Shown: positions 34,580 to 44,775 of the stretch, one piece after another | How the letters are laid out: each line of letters starts with the position of its first letter | Position numbering within the stretch: position 1 is the first letter of the stretch | Assembly (NCBI GenBank): GCA_036504235.1 | Contig: DASXVN010000031.1 | Location: 15,740-79,739 of the forward strand | Direction: 5' to 3' | DNA from: Zipacnadum sp036504235 | GTDB lineage: Bacteria > Armatimonadota > Zipacnadia > Zipacnadales > Zipacnadaceae | Length of the DNA stretch: 64,000 nucleotides | Notes under the pieces: generated by a model | What the model saw: only the letters and a program-made list of their open reading frames with translations | Database searches by the model: none | What the model was told of the DNA's origin: nothing | Made by a program: the position numbers and the translations under genes

Positions 34580-35593
34580 TCAGAGTACGGCGTCACAGAA
34601 CGCGTGCATGACCTCGTCGGGGGTATCGGCCGGGACCTCGCAGCCCGGGCTCAGCATGTAGGGCAGTCCGCGCGCCTGCTCGACGCACTCGCGCGCCCGC
34701 GCCCGGCACTGGTCCGGGGTGGCGGTGAGCAGGTCGCTGACGGGATCGAGATTGCCCTTGAAGCACTTCTGGGCTGAGCCGTAGACCTCGCAGGCCTGCG
34801 CGAAGGGAACGAGGTGGTCCACATTGTAGAGGTCCGCGTCGGCGGCGACCAGGTCGGGCAAGAGATTGGTGGTATTGCCGCAGATGTGCAGCTTCCACAG
34901 CGCCCCCGCCTCGTGGAGCGCGGCGGAAACCCGCTGCTCGTAGGGGAGGGCGAATTCACGGTACTGCGCGGGTGAGATCAGCGAAGCCGCGGCGTCCCCC
35001 GCGCCGACCATCGGCGCGCCGCCCGCCTGGACCTGGGCCAGCGCGAAGTCAATGACCAAGGGCGTCAGGAACTCCAGCACGGCATGCACGAAGCCGGGGT
35101 CCTCGTAGAGCATGATCATGAGATTCTGCACGCCGCACAGCGAACAGGCCTCCGCGAAGGGCAGGTCCACCCAGCCGAGCACCAGGGCCTCCTCGCCGAT
35201 GGCCTGCACAATCGCGCGCGTCCCCCGGACCCGGTCGCCCATACGGCCGGCCGTGGGATCGGGACGACCCAGGCGGGCCAGGTCGGCGGGGCCTTGGACC
35301 AGGGGCCGGGCCAGGTGTGGCGGTTGGTCTTCCGGGAAGACCATCTCCCCGCCCAGGTCCGCCGACAGGCGGAAGGCATCCGAGCACGAGGTGACCGCGT
35401 CAATCCCGAAGGTGCGGAAGGCCTGGATCTGCGCCTCGGCCAGCGCCTGCCCGTCGGTCGCGTAGACCCGATACGAGGGCAGCGCCCGCTTCTGGGCAAA
35501 GAACATCAACAGCGGAAAGACGGGAGTGCGGTCTACCGGTGCGCCGCTCATCGCCGCCAGACAACGGGCTTTGGAGGTCATGGTCTCAGTCAT
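34580..35593 (-). CDS. Uroporphyrinogen decarboxylase/MtaA-family protein
   Basis: A 337-aa protein of the UroD/MtaA/CmuA superfamily. FPLLMFFAQKRALPSYRVY, HICGNTTNLLPDLVAADADLYNVDHLVPF, and FKGNLDPVSDLL are the typical barrel segments; His-x-Cys in LHICGNT is the zinc-binding site of the methyltransferase branch. It is unlike true HemE, and no heme genes are nearby. Its place between hisC and aroF (12 bp after hisC) suggests co-transcription with an aromatic operon but says little about its substrate. It may demethylate or transfer methyl groups with a corrinoid partner encoded elsewhere. Confidence 0.82.
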   Translation of the reverse strand: MTETMTSKARCLAAMSGAPVDRTPVFPLLMFFAQKRALPSYRVYATDGQALAEAQIQAFRTFGIDAVTSCSDAFRLSADLGGEMVFPEDQPPHLARPLVQGPADLARLGRPDPTAGRMGDRVRGTRAIVQAIGEEALVLGWVDLPFAEACSLCGVQNLMIMLYEDPGFVHAVLEFLTPLVIDFALAQVQAGGAPMVGAGDAAASLISPAQYREFALPYEQRVSAALHEAGALWKLHICGNTTNLLPDLVAADADLYNVDHLVPFAQACEVYGSAQKCFKGNLDPVSDLLTATPDQCRARARECVEQARGLPYMLSPGCEVPADTPDEVMHAFCDAVL

Positions 35594-35605
35594 GGTTGGC
35601 TCCGC

Positions 35606-36709
<1,104 letters not shown>

Positions 36710-36759
36710 GGTAAACGCTCCCTTAGGCCGCCGCAATTCTGCCGAGGGCGGCGGATACA

Positions 36760-36812
36760 GATATGGTGGCCGCCGAGGCAGACCACCATATCAAAGCTTA
36801 GCGTGTATTGTA
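36760..36812 (-). promoter_or_regulatory. Candidate promoter and operator-like dyad upstream of hisC
   Basis: A perfect 10-bp inverted repeat, GATATGGTGG (36760-36769) and CCACCATATC (36783-36792), with a 13-nt loop, lies 51 bp upstream of the hisC start. On the minus strand a -10-like TACAAT occurs at 36807-36812 before it; no good -35 is seen. The dyad would fall just downstream of transcription start, a common repressor position. There is no T-run, so a terminator is less likely. Confidence 0.4.
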
Positions 36813-36843
36813 CCACAAGCCCGCTCTTCTTGCCCTACTTTGG

Positions 36844-39816
36844 CTATTCCAGCTCCAACCGCAGGGGCACGCTCTGGTAGTACACGCCCAGGCTGACCTG
36901 CCCCTCGGCGGCGGGGGCGGGGTAGCCGTCTACCTCCAGCACCAGGGTGTTGTCCGCCTGGATTAGGTCGTCCCAGACGTAGAAGCGACGGTCGGGGCCG
37001 GCGGGAGCGTACTGGCCAATCGGGTGGCCGTTCCAGTAGAGCGTGGCATAGGTCGCCACGTCGTGCAACTCCACGTAGACCGGCGCCACCAAGTCCGCGG
37101 GGCGCTCGATATGCACTTCGCGGCGGTACCAGACGCGGCGGGCGGGGGCCGTCGCGGCGGGGTCCGCCCAGCCGTCGGTCGCGGCCGCCCACTGCTCGCG
37201 CTGCCCCTCGGCGCCGAGGCGCTTCTGCCAGGCGCCGCGCAGGACCTGGTCTGCCGTCACTAGCTTCGGCGGCGCGGTCAGCGCCCAGTTGCCGCCCTGC
37301 CACTGGTAGCGCAAGGCCACGGTCAGGTCCAGCTCCGCGCGGTCAGCGTAGGCGGTCAGGTCGAAGGTCGTCTGGGTGCCGGTCAGGTTGCTCCCGACGC
37401 AGACGCCGTCCACGTAGGCCCAGGCCTCCTCCCAGTAGGGGCACTCCAGGAACAGGGGCTTGCCGCGCAACTCCGGGGCCACGGTGACGCAGGCGTGGTA
37501 CCAGCGGACATGCCGCCACTGGCTGCTTTCCGCATGGGGATAGGCGCGGACCTCGCGGGTGTCCTCGCTCCGCCAGCCGCTGCGGTCGGTGCTGGGCTGC
37601 GCCGGGGCGGGGCTGGCCGCCAACTCCGCCGAGTCCCAGGCGTGCGGCTCGGGGTCCGTGGTTTCCCAGACCGGGATCTCCTGCACGCCCGGGGTGCGGT
37701 ACAGGACCACGGGATGGGAGAGCCCCGCGTAGATGGGGCGGCCCGAGTTGTGCCGGCCCACCAGGGTCACGGAGACGCTGAGCAGGTTTTCGCCGGGGCA
37801 CAGGACACCCTCCACCGGCAGCTTCAGGCCGAAGTAGCGGAAGGCATGCGGGTAGCCGGCGGGGCGAGTCGGGGGCCAGACGCCGATCTGCTGCCCGTTG
37901 AGCGAGACGACGACCTCGACATGCGAAAGGCCCATGAATTCCAGCATGCGGGGCGGTTCCCCGCCGACGAGGAAGGTGGTCTGGTACTCGTAGGTGCCGG
38001 GATCAATGATCAGGTCGCCCTCGGGCCCGGCGGCCTCCAGCGGCAGCCAGCCCTCCTCCGCGGTGCCCAGCGTGGCGGTCCAGTCGGCTTCCGCGCGGGC
38101 CTGCGCAGGACCCAGTTCCAGCGTCACGGCGCCGGGCGCGGGCCGGGAGTGGTGCAACTCGCCCAAGCCGTCGGCTCGCGGCGTCAGGGGCAGCCGCTCG
38201 CCGTTGACGGTCAGGGCGCTCACGCCCGGCGCGACCAGCCAGAGGGTCTCGCCGGCGGGCAACTCGGCCCGCAGCGCGCCCTGCTCGTCCCGGCCGGGGC
38301 GCACCAGGCTCAGGTTGCTGAACAGCGGCACCGTGCGGCCCTGCTCTTCGACCGGCCAGGTCTTACCCGCAACCTCCGGGGTGGTGGCGTAGAGGGTCAC
38401 GTGGCAGTTGCCCAGGTCGCCCTCCACGCACTGCACCGCCGCCGTGCAGGTGAAGCAGATCTGCAGCAACTGGGCGGCGCCGGAGAACTCCGCGCACGCC
38501 GCGTGCCCCTCCGGCCCGTAGACCACGAGGCTGATATTGCCCCCGTCTTCCCAGAGGCTAAAAATCTGGGCGGAGCAGAAGTCCAGACAGCGGCCCGCGC
38601 CCAGGTCCAGGTCGGCAACCAGGGTCTGCGACTCGTGGGGGCCCATCGGCATAACGCCCTCGGCGGGCAGGCGGCGACCGTCGGGGAGGGTCAGCGCGTA
38701 GTCCAGGGGCTCGCCGGTGCTGTTGACCGCGAAGAAGAAGGTGCCGCGCTCCCCGTGGCGAGCCGTGCAGTCCACCCGGGGATCGGTGGCCAGCCAGGGG
38801 GTCGGCCAGGGGGTGGAGGCCATGAGCGCGTCGTTAAGCGACTCCAGCAGCAGGCCCAGGCGGCGCAGCAGGTAGAACTGCGGCGTCAACTCGCCCCAGG
38901 GCGAGACGGCCGCGTCATCGCCGTAGCTGGTGGTGATGTGGTCGCTGCCGTAGCCGACCGGGGTGAGGCCGCCGACGGAGATGAAATGGTTGAGCACGTT
39001 GGCGCCCATCGCGATGTACAGGCGGTCCTGCGTCGGCACCCAGGCGGGGGGCAGACTGAGGTCGCTGGGCGGCGGGTCGCCCCACAGGGTGATGGTGCTG
39101 CCGCGATACTCCAGGACCATCAGCGGATTGTCGGGGAGCTGCCGGCGGCGCAAGACGTCAGCCCAGCCACGCCAGCGGTATAGCTCGTTGACGTCGGTGT
39201 AGCAGTCCATGCCGTCCACCAGGCCCTGCGCGCCGACCAGGTTGACGCTGCCGCCGCTGTTGCTGACCAGGGGCACGGTGATCCCGTTGGCGCGCGCCTC
39301 CTGGGCCAGGCCCTCGAAGAGCGGCTTGTCGCCCCAGAAGTGCTCGTTCTCCACCTGATAGAGGATGACCGAGCCCTGCCGGCCGTGCTGGTAGGGGGCC
39401 AGGACCGGGTTGATCTGGCTGTACCAGCGGCGCTCCCAGGCCAGATGCCGGGGGTCGCCGGTGCGCCAGTCGCCCTGTTCCTCGGCCAGGAGCCAGCCGG
39501 GGAAGCCGCCCAGGTCCCACTCGTTGCACACGTACGGTCCGGGGCGCGCGAACACGTACAGCCCCGCCTGCGCGGCCAGCTCCAAGAAGCGCGCCAGGTC
39601 CCGGTCCGGCGAGGAGAAGTCCACCGTCTCGGCATCCGGCGCGTGGAAGTTCCAACCGAAGTAGCAGCCCACACAGTTCAGGCCGGCGGCGCGAGCCTTC
39701 TCCAGCCGGTCCTGCCACAGCCCGGCGGGCAGGCGATAGGGCTGAATCTCTCCCGAATATACGAAGGTCGGCCGGCCGTCAATGACGACCGCGCCCTGCT
39801 TTAGCTCCACGGACAT
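36844..39816 (-). CDS. Glycoside hydrolase family 35-like beta-galactosidase
   Basis: A 990-aa protein with no signal peptide. The N-terminal (beta/alpha)8 barrel has YSGEIQPYRLPAGLWQDRLEKARAAGLNCV (about 20-49), ARPGPYVCNEWDLGGFPGWLL (about 90-110, the GH35 hallmark), YQVENEHF with the likely acid/base Glu158, and a nucleophile candidate in LEYRG near 240. Several beta-sandwich domains follow, including jelly-roll segments near 700-990 (RSGWRSEDTREVRAYPHAES and WNGHPIGQYAPAGPDRRFYVWD) typical of carbohydrate-active enzymes. Lacking export signals, it should act on imported oligosaccharides. The GH36-like gene is upstream on the same strand, 31 bp away. Confidence 0.85.
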   Translation of the reverse strand: MSVELKQGAVVIDGRPTFVYSGEIQPYRLPAGLWQDRLEKARAAGLNCVGCYFGWNFHAPDAETVDFSSPDRDLARFLELAAQAGLYVFARPGPYVCNEWDLGGFPGWLLAEEQGDWRTGDPRHLAWERRWYSQINPVLAPYQHGRQGSVILYQVENEHFWGDKPLFEGLAQEARANGITVPLVSNSGGSVNLVGAQGLVDGMDCYTDVNELYRWRGWADVLRRRQLPDNPLMVLEYRGSTITLWGDPPPSDLSLPPAWVPTQDRLYIAMGANVLNHFISVGGLTPVGYGSDHITTSYGDDAAVSPWGELTPQFYLLRRLGLLLESLNDALMASTPWPTPWLATDPRVDCTARHGERGTFFFAVNSTGEPLDYALTLPDGRRLPAEGVMPMGPHESQTLVADLDLGAGRCLDFCSAQIFSLWEDGGNISLVVYGPEGHAACAEFSGAAQLLQICFTCTAAVQCVEGDLGNCHVTLYATTPEVAGKTWPVEEQGRTVPLFSNLSLVRPGRDEQGALRAELPAGETLWLVAPGVSALTVNGERLPLTPRADGLGELHHSRPAPGAVTLELGPAQARAEADWTATLGTAEEGWLPLEAAGPEGDLIIDPGTYEYQTTFLVGGEPPRMLEFMGLSHVEVVVSLNGQQIGVWPPTRPAGYPHAFRYFGLKLPVEGVLCPGENLLSVSVTLVGRHNSGRPIYAGLSHPVVLYRTPGVQEIPVWETTDPEPHAWDSAELAASPAPAQPSTDRSGWRSEDTREVRAYPHAESSQWRHVRWYHACVTVAPELRGKPLFLECPYWEEAWAYVDGVCVGSNLTGTQTTFDLTAYADRAELDLTVALRYQWQGGNWALTAPPKLVTADQVLRGAWQKRLGAEGQREQWAAATDGWADPAATAPARRVWYRREVHIERPADLVAPVYVELHDVATYATLYWNGHPIGQYAPAGPDRRFYVWDDLIQADNTLVLEVDGYPAPAAEGQVSLGVYYQSVPLRLELE

Positions 39817-39847
39817 GGTTATCGCTCCTTAGTCTCGATCGCGCCCC

Positions 39848-42022
39848 CTACGCCTCCAGCACGTACACGTGGCCCGGCTGCACGGCCAGGACGCCGTCGG
39901 TGACCTGCGGCGGGGTGTCGCCGTGCTCCCGGCGCACCGTCTCGCCGGCGCGCAGGGCTACCGGCGTCGGCTCGAAGCCGAAAACGACGCGGCTCTTCCC
40001 GTCGTAGCTCTCCCAGAGGCTGCCCGCGTAGTCCGGCAGCATCTCCCCCCAACCCAGCAGGGGGCGCACCCGGTCGTAGAGGTGCATCAACTCGGCGAAC
40101 TCCAGGGGGAATTCGTCGAGCAAGGTCAGGGCGTACTCGGGAATCTGCTCGTCGGTGACTCCCAGGTCGGGCATATACTCGCTCATGGGGTCCTTGAGTT
40201 CATAGCCGAGGCCGAGCGGGGCCTTGAAGGCGATCAGCCGGTAGAAGAGGTCCAGGGGGATCTTGCCGGCCTTCAGGTCGGCCAGGTCGGTGCGCAGCGA
40301 GGTTTTGTACAGCACGTACTGGCGCTCGCCGGTGAAGTTGTCCAGGGTCCAGTTGTCGTGGTGCAGGTTCTGGACCCGCTCGGACTCGCCGCCGCCCAGG
40401 CCCAGGATCGGCCCGGCCAACCCGTTGCTGGAGATGCCGAAGGGGCTCTCCCCCTCCACGTACCACTGCGAGCCGAGGTCGTTGCAGCGCTTCTGGATGG
40501 CCAGCACCGCGTCCTGCTGGGGCCGGAGTTGCTCGTCGGCGTAGTTGACGACCATCATCATGAAGTTGGGGTAGGAGTCCACGAACAGGTCCTTGAGCCC
40601 CAGGTCGCGGATCCAGTGCTCCAGGTTGGCGGCGAAGCGCTCTCCGTAGGGGCCGTTGAAATCGCCGGAAGTGGCGACGCGCGTAGCGGGACAGTAAGGC
40701 AGTCCGGCGTTGCCGATTGCGCCCCAATCGGAATGCTCCGCCAGCAGCGGCGAGGTCGGGCACTCAATCGCCAGGTGCCCGGCCACCCAGTGCATTACCG
40801 ACAGATGGCTCTGCTCGGCCTGCGCGACCAGCTCCCGCACCCGCGCGTCGCCGCCGACGCTCTCCGCGAAGCGGAAATCACGCGGGCAGCAGGGGTTGTG
40901 CGAGGTGATCATGTTGGCCACGATCTGCACGTCGGCGGTCATGTTGCAGTCGTTCATCATCGGCAGCCACCAGTACTTGAACCCCAACTCCTCCATGCGC
41001 GGCAGCAGGGTCGACACGTTGTCGATGAAGCGGTTGTAGCGCTCCATGTCGCGGGTCCAGTAGCCCAGGGACAGGCCGCACTCCGGCGAGCCCTCGGTCA
41101 TCCCCGCTTTGTCCCGGTAGTGCCCCGCGCAGAAGTCCCAGCAGCCCAGCCAGCGGTTGCGCCCGGCCCAGAGGTCCTGGGCCTCCGGCGTGGCGTGGAA
41201 GACCACGTAGCGCCAGGTGGTGCCCAGCGCCTGGCCCGCCGCTTGCCAGTGGTCATCGAAGTACTGGAAGAGGTTGCGGCCCCGCTCCTTGTGCAGCAGG
41301 CTCATGATGAAGGTGGGGTCCTCGAAGTACATGAGCAGCGACCCCGGCGGGCCGGTCTGGAAGTCGAAGCACTGCACGTAGGCAAACCGGGGGCGCAGTT
41401 GCATGAAGCTGAAGAAACGCTTGCCCACCCGCTTGAACTCCTCGGAGGTGGTGTGGCGCGAGTCCACGGTGGCGGTGTGCTCCGGCTTGATATAGCCGCC
41501 GCGGTTGATGGTGGTGTTGCCCGCCGCGGCGCCGCCGATCTCCCAGGTCTGGCGGTCCAGCAGGTGGTGCACGACGACCTCGGGGGAGTCGAACTCAAAG
41601 CGGTAGCCGAAGCCGAGGAACTCCTCGCCGCGGACGGTGACCGCGTGGGGCTGGAGGTACCAGCGCAGGGTGCCGGTGACCGGCGCTTTCCGGAGTTCCG
41701 TGCTGATCTCCTGGTTGTAGGCGTCCGGCTTCTCCTGGTAGTAATCCACCCGGGCCGTAGCCTGCGCCACCAGGACCACCTGGTCGCCCTCCACGCGAGC
41801 GTCCTGCAAGCGGTAGCTCTCGAAGACCAGGCCGGTCTCGGTGGCGATCGCGGGGGCCAGGGGATAGCTGCCGTCCCGCAGCGGCACGCCCGCCACAGTG
41901 ACGGCGGTCAGGCCGGCCACCTCGGGGCGGCTGAAGTCGAAAGAGAGGCTCACGCCGTCGCCCAGTTGCACCTGCGCGGTCCCGGCGGAGAGGTCAAGCT
42001 GCACCTGCGGCTGACTAGACAT
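39848..42022 (-). CDS. Large alpha-galactosidase-like (GH36/clan GH-D-type) hydrolase
   Basis: A 724-aa cytoplasmic-looking protein. ATG 42022 has GGTAGGTG 7 bp upstream; a GTG at 42031 is in frame. An N-terminal beta-domain (1-270) precedes a central barrel with WTRDMERYNRFIDNVSTLLPRMEELGFKYWWLPMMNDCNM and the candidate catalytic DLGLKDLFVDSYPNF (Asp near 480). The C-terminus is a beta-domain (WESYDGKSRVVFGFEPTPVALRAGE). The layout suits GH36 or related families, but I cannot confirm the family or catalytic acid. Only 31 bp separate it from the GH35-like gene, which implies joint oligosaccharide degradation. Confidence 0.65.
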   Translation of the reverse strand: MSSQPQVQLDLSAGTAQVQLGDGVSLSFDFSRPEVAGLTAVTVAGVPLRDGSYPLAPAIATETGLVFESYRLQDARVEGDQVVLVAQATARVDYYQEKPDAYNQEISTELRKAPVTGTLRWYLQPHAVTVRGEEFLGFGYRFEFDSPEVVVHHLLDRQTWEIGGAAAGNTTINRGGYIKPEHTATVDSRHTTSEEFKRVGKRFFSFMQLRPRFAYVQCFDFQTGPPGSLLMYFEDPTFIMSLLHKERGRNLFQYFDDHWQAAGQALGTTWRYVVFHATPEAQDLWAGRNRWLGCWDFCAGHYRDKAGMTEGSPECGLSLGYWTRDMERYNRFIDNVSTLLPRMEELGFKYWWLPMMNDCNMTADVQIVANMITSHNPCCPRDFRFAESVGGDARVRELVAQAEQSHLSVMHWVAGHLAIECPTSPLLAEHSDWGAIGNAGLPYCPATRVATSGDFNGPYGERFAANLEHWIRDLGLKDLFVDSYPNFMMMVVNYADEQLRPQQDAVLAIQKRCNDLGSQWYVEGESPFGISSNGLAGPILGLGGGESERVQNLHHDNWTLDNFTGERQYVLYKTSLRTDLADLKAGKIPLDLFYRLIAFKAPLGLGYELKDPMSEYMPDLGVTDEQIPEYALTLLDEFPLEFAELMHLYDRVRPLLGWGEMLPDYAGSLWESYDGKSRVVFGFEPTPVALRAGETVRREHGDTPPQVTDGVLAVQPGHVYVLEA

Positions 42023-42186
42023 GGAAGGCACCTACCCTGAGTCAGGATTCCGGCAAGCGAAAACCGCGCCCAGGGGAGGGCACGGTCTCGATTTGGTTTG
42101 AACCGGTTGTTCCCCGCGCGGGGGCTATTACCTTCCGCACATGTAACGTCTCACAAATCAAGGCCGCCGGCGCGCCGGCAGCATCG

Positions 42187-42420
42187 TTAGGGCATCCAGG
42201 GCGGCTCCAAGGCGCGCTCGTAGGCGACACATGCGGGGCACCAACACATGTGCCACATGAACTCGGCGTACTCCTCGCGGGAAACGGCTATTTGCCGCTC
42301 CGGCCGGAGGTCGTCGAGCAGAATCTGCCGGGCGCGCTCGCAGGTCACACTGGAGACCCCGCCTACCCGCGCCCGCCGGAACTCCGCCCTACCTGCCTGC
42401 CCAGTCATACTCGTTGCCAT
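42187..42420 (-). CDS. Small hypothetical Cys-motif protein
   Basis: A 77-aa protein starting at ATG 42420, with GGGGTGG upstream. The C-terminal half contains WHMCWCPACVAYE, with Cys spaced C-x-C-x2-C, which could bind metal. VTCERARQILLDDLRPE precedes it and is helical, resembling anti-sigma-type zinc-finger helices, though the usual HxxxCxxC order is absent. No family is recognised. The gene stands alone between the GH36-like gene and a Cys-rich pair, all on the minus strand. Confidence 0.5.
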   Translation of the reverse strand: MATSMTGQAGRAEFRRARVGGVSSVTCERARQILLDDLRPERQIAVSREEYAEFMWHMCWCPACVAYERALEPPWMP

Positions 42421-42596
42421 GATCCACCCCACAACCACGAAGAGTGCGATCCCCCACGGGGAAACGATTTCTGGGCAGTCTGACGCAGGCGCGGGGACGT
42501 TGGTTCAGTGCAGGCAGCAGGGGGGGCCAGCAAGCTCGAAAGGGCGGAGAGCGGCGCCCGACAGCACGCGCTATCCGCCCCTATTCTGGCGAAAGA

Positions 42597-43031
42597 CTAC
42601 CCGCCGGCGGTGTACTTGATGATGCACTCGCCGGTCTGGCCGGAGGGCTTGCTGACGCCCTCCAGGTGCGCGCCGCCGCCCAGGGCCTTGCTTAGCGCCC
42701 GGTTCACGCCGGGGGCGAAGGGGCAGCAGCCCTTCATCTCCCGCGCGCGCAGCCGGTCGTTGCCAAAGCACAGGTGACAGCCGCGAATATCCACGGCGAT
42801 CTCGTCGCCCTCGGCGCGGACCTCCACTGACTCGGCCATGCCCAACTCGTCGCGCAGATAGCCGGCCAGACGGTCGGAGAGTTCCTCCCGGGTCAGCTTC
42901 TCCCCGCCCAGTTGGTCAATGAAGGGCTGGAGCAGATTGCCGCCCAGCTTGATCCGAAACTTCTCGACCTCGTCGGCCGGCAGGGCGCAGACTACGCTCT
43001 CATGGTAGCGTGCGAGGTAATCGCGCGCCAT
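42597..43031 (-). CDS. Hypothetical protein with a C-terminal Cys cluster
   Basis: A 144-aa protein from ATG 43031, after AAGGAAAC. Residues 1-85 are helical (ARYHESVVCALPADEVEKFRIKLGGNLLQPFIDQLGG). The C-terminal part contains RGCHLCFGNDRLRAREMKGCCPF, in which Cys-x2-Cys and a Cys-Cys pair lie 15 residues apart, followed by NRALSKALGG. The four cysteines suggest a metal or Fe-S site. No family is recognised. It starts 14 bp after the stop of the desulforedoxin-like gene, so the two are likely translated from one transcript. Confidence 0.65.
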   Translation of the reverse strand: MARDYLARYHESVVCALPADEVEKFRIKLGGNLLQPFIDQLGGEKLTREELSDRLAGYLRDELGMAESVEVRAEGDEIAVDIRGCHLCFGNDRLRAREMKGCCPFAPGVNRALSKALGGGAHLEGVSKPSGQTGECIIKYTAGG

Positions 43032-43044
43032 TTGCGGGGTTTCC

Positions 43045-43227
43045 TTAGTCGCCACCGCAGCAGCAACCTTCCGACTTCTTGAGCACCAGCGGCTTGTCGC
43101 AGCAGGTGGCCTCGACATCGCAGGCCTCGTGCCCGCACGCGTCGCTGCTACAGGTCTCCTTGACGACCAGTTCCAGACCGCAATCCTCACACTGACAAAC
43201 CAGCACATCGCCGGGCTTTACTTTCAT
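43045..43227 (-). CDS. Small desulforedoxin-like Cys-rich protein
   Basis: A 60-aa protein with 11 cysteines, starting at ATG 43227 behind AGGAGGC. The pattern GDVLVCQCEDCGLELVV, then a Cys/Ala-rich insert, then TCCDKPLVLKK resembles desulforedoxin (C-x2-C and a CC pair, which hold an Fe(SCys)4 centre), here enlarged by an insert with three to four extra cysteines and a C-terminal CCC. It may be a small iron or zinc redox protein. It precedes the 144-aa Cys-cluster protein by 14 bp and is probably functionally linked. Confidence 0.65.
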   Translation of the reverse strand: MKVKPGDVLVCQCEDCGLELVVKETCSSDACGHEACDVEATCCDKPLVLKKSEGCCCGGD

Positions 43228-43384
43228 GATTGTTGCCTCCTGACAGGGGTGAGTACGGAACGTCTGGTTCTTTGACGGCGACGCGGCGACCTTTGTTCGC
43301 GGGGGCAGGAGAGCGCGGGCGCAAGAGGAACAATGCGGTATAACGTTATGCAACCGGCAAGCAGACGACTGGGGAGAGTAGATC

Positions 43385-44599
43385 ATGAAGGACGAAGCTG
43401 AGACCGAGGAAGAAGACCTTACTCTCCGCTGGACGCGGCGCTCGACCGTCATCCTGGTCGTGCTGTTGGCCCTAGCGGCTGGGTGGTGGCTGTGGGCGCG
43501 GTATGGCGACATGCCGCTGCCGGTGCGCCGCGCCCTCCCGCCTCCCGCTGCCACCGCCGAGGCCTTCAAGCAACAGGCCACCGATCTCGTCGCCGCAGGC
43601 AAGTTTCTCGAGATCATTGACCTGGCCACAGCGACCCTGGCGGCGCACCCGGAGATGGCCGCAGCATATGAGGCTCGGATGGAGGCGGAGAGTTCCCTGG
43701 GAAGGTTCACTGCGGCCCGGGCGGACCTCGATCGCGCCCTGGCCCTGAGCCCCGACAACGCATTCTTATTCCGCCTCCGCGCAGTACTGCCGCGCAAGTC
43801 GGGCGCGAGCGGAGCTAAACAGGACTTGCTCCGGTCCCAGGCGCTGTACGAGCGCGACCTGCGAGCCAATCCCACGGATCTCAAAGCGCTGCTCGGAAGC
43901 GCCCGAGTCCTGGATCTCCTGCATCAGGACGCGGCTGCGCTGGCGGCGATTGACTTCGCCGTGGACCAGCACCCGGACTCAGCCGGGGCCCTGCGCACCC
44001 GTGCGCTGCTCCACCAGCACGCGAAGGACTATGCGCCCGCGCTGGCTGATTACGAGAGGGCGATCGCGCTGGAGCCGCGCTCGGTGTGGGGTTACCTGGA
44101 CAGGGCACGCTGCTACCATGCGATAGCGGACTACGACGCGACGCGGGCCGACCTGGACGCCGCGCTGACGATCAACCCGGACTGCCTTACTGTCCTGAAC
44201 GAATACGGGTGGCTACTCGAAGCGAGCGGTCACTACAGCCAGGCCCTGCCCTACCACAACCGCGTACTCAGGCTGGACCCGACCAACCGCGACGCTCTCT
44301 TCCACAGCGCCTACTGCTATTACTACATGGGCCAGTATCGCAGATGCACTAAGCGCGCCGCGCGTTATCTCGAACGCTGCGGCGAGGACCCGGCGATCTA
44401 CAACTTGAGGGGCAACGCCCGGATGAAGATCCGCTATTATGACCTCGCCCGCGCGGATTTCCAGCGAGCGGTCGCCCTGGACCCAGGCGGCGAGTCTGGG
44501 GCGGCGGCCCGGGATAACCTGGCGGGCTTGGACGAGTGGCAGCAGGAGTGGCAGAAGTACCTGACGCGGCAGTCGCGAATCCGCATGCCGGCGTACTAG
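43385..44599 (+). CDS. Membrane-anchored TPR-repeat protein
   Basis: A 404-aa protein from ATG 43385. An acidic cytoplasmic start (1-15) precedes one transmembrane helix (about 21-38: VILVVLLALAAGWWLWA). About eight TPR-like helical repeats follow, among them FTAARADLDRALALSPD (near 110), YAPALADYERAIALEPRSVWGYLDRARCY (near 218), and YDLARADFQRAVALDPGG (near 355). Such proteins scaffold protein complexes at the membrane surface. No enzymatic motif is visible. A TATAAC at 43339-43344 may be a -10 box. Confidence 0.82.
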   Translation: MKDEAETEEEDLTLRWTRRSTVILVVLLALAAGWWLWARYGDMPLPVRRALPPPAATAEAFKQQATDLVAAGKFLEIIDLATATLAAHPEMAAAYEARMEAESSLGRFTAARADLDRALALSPDNAFLFRLRAVLPRKSGASGAKQDLLRSQALYERDLRANPTDLKALLGSARVLDLLHQDAAALAAIDFAVDQHPDSAGALRTRALLHQHAKDYAPALADYERAIALEPRSVWGYLDRARCYHAIADYDATRADLDAALTINPDCLTVLNEYGWLLEASGHYSQALPYHNRVLRLDPTNRDALFHSAYCYYYMGQYRRCTKRAARYLERCGEDPAIYNLRGNARMKIRYYDLARADFQRAVALDPGGESGAAARDNLAGLDEWQQEWQKYLTRQSRIRMPAY

Positions 44600-44639
44600 A
44601 TGGTCACCTCACCCCTCCCCCCTTCTCCGGCCCCCTCGG

Positions 44640-44669
44640 TTGCTACCTCTCCACCGATTGTGCTAAACT
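44640..44669 (+). promoter_or_regulatory. Candidate promoter of the E1 fusion gene
   Basis: TTGCTA (44640-44645) and TAAACT (44664-44669) lie 18 bp apart, about 107 bp before the start of the E1 gene. The 176 bp between the TPR gene and E1 hold no other obvious feature. Confidence 0.45.
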
Positions 44670-44775
44670 AACTAGGTTGTCTGCACGTCTCAACGAATAA
44701 TGGCCCTCCGGCGCTGCGCCCGGTTCTCTGCGGGTGGCTGTTTGCCTGCGACCACCAAGACTTGGAGTGTCTCTG

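Noticed and set aside
34580..35593. Heme-biosynthesis uroporphyrinogen decarboxylase (HemE)
   Set aside because: The sequence is closer to the MtaA/CmuA branch with a zinc-type His-x-Cys motif, and no heme genes are adjacent.
39869..42040. Open frame of over 700 codons opposite the GH36-like gene
   Set aside because: The minus-strand protein has plausible enzyme structure and a ribosome site. The opposite frame is Val/Gly/Ala-rich with no motif, as expected of an antisense shadow.
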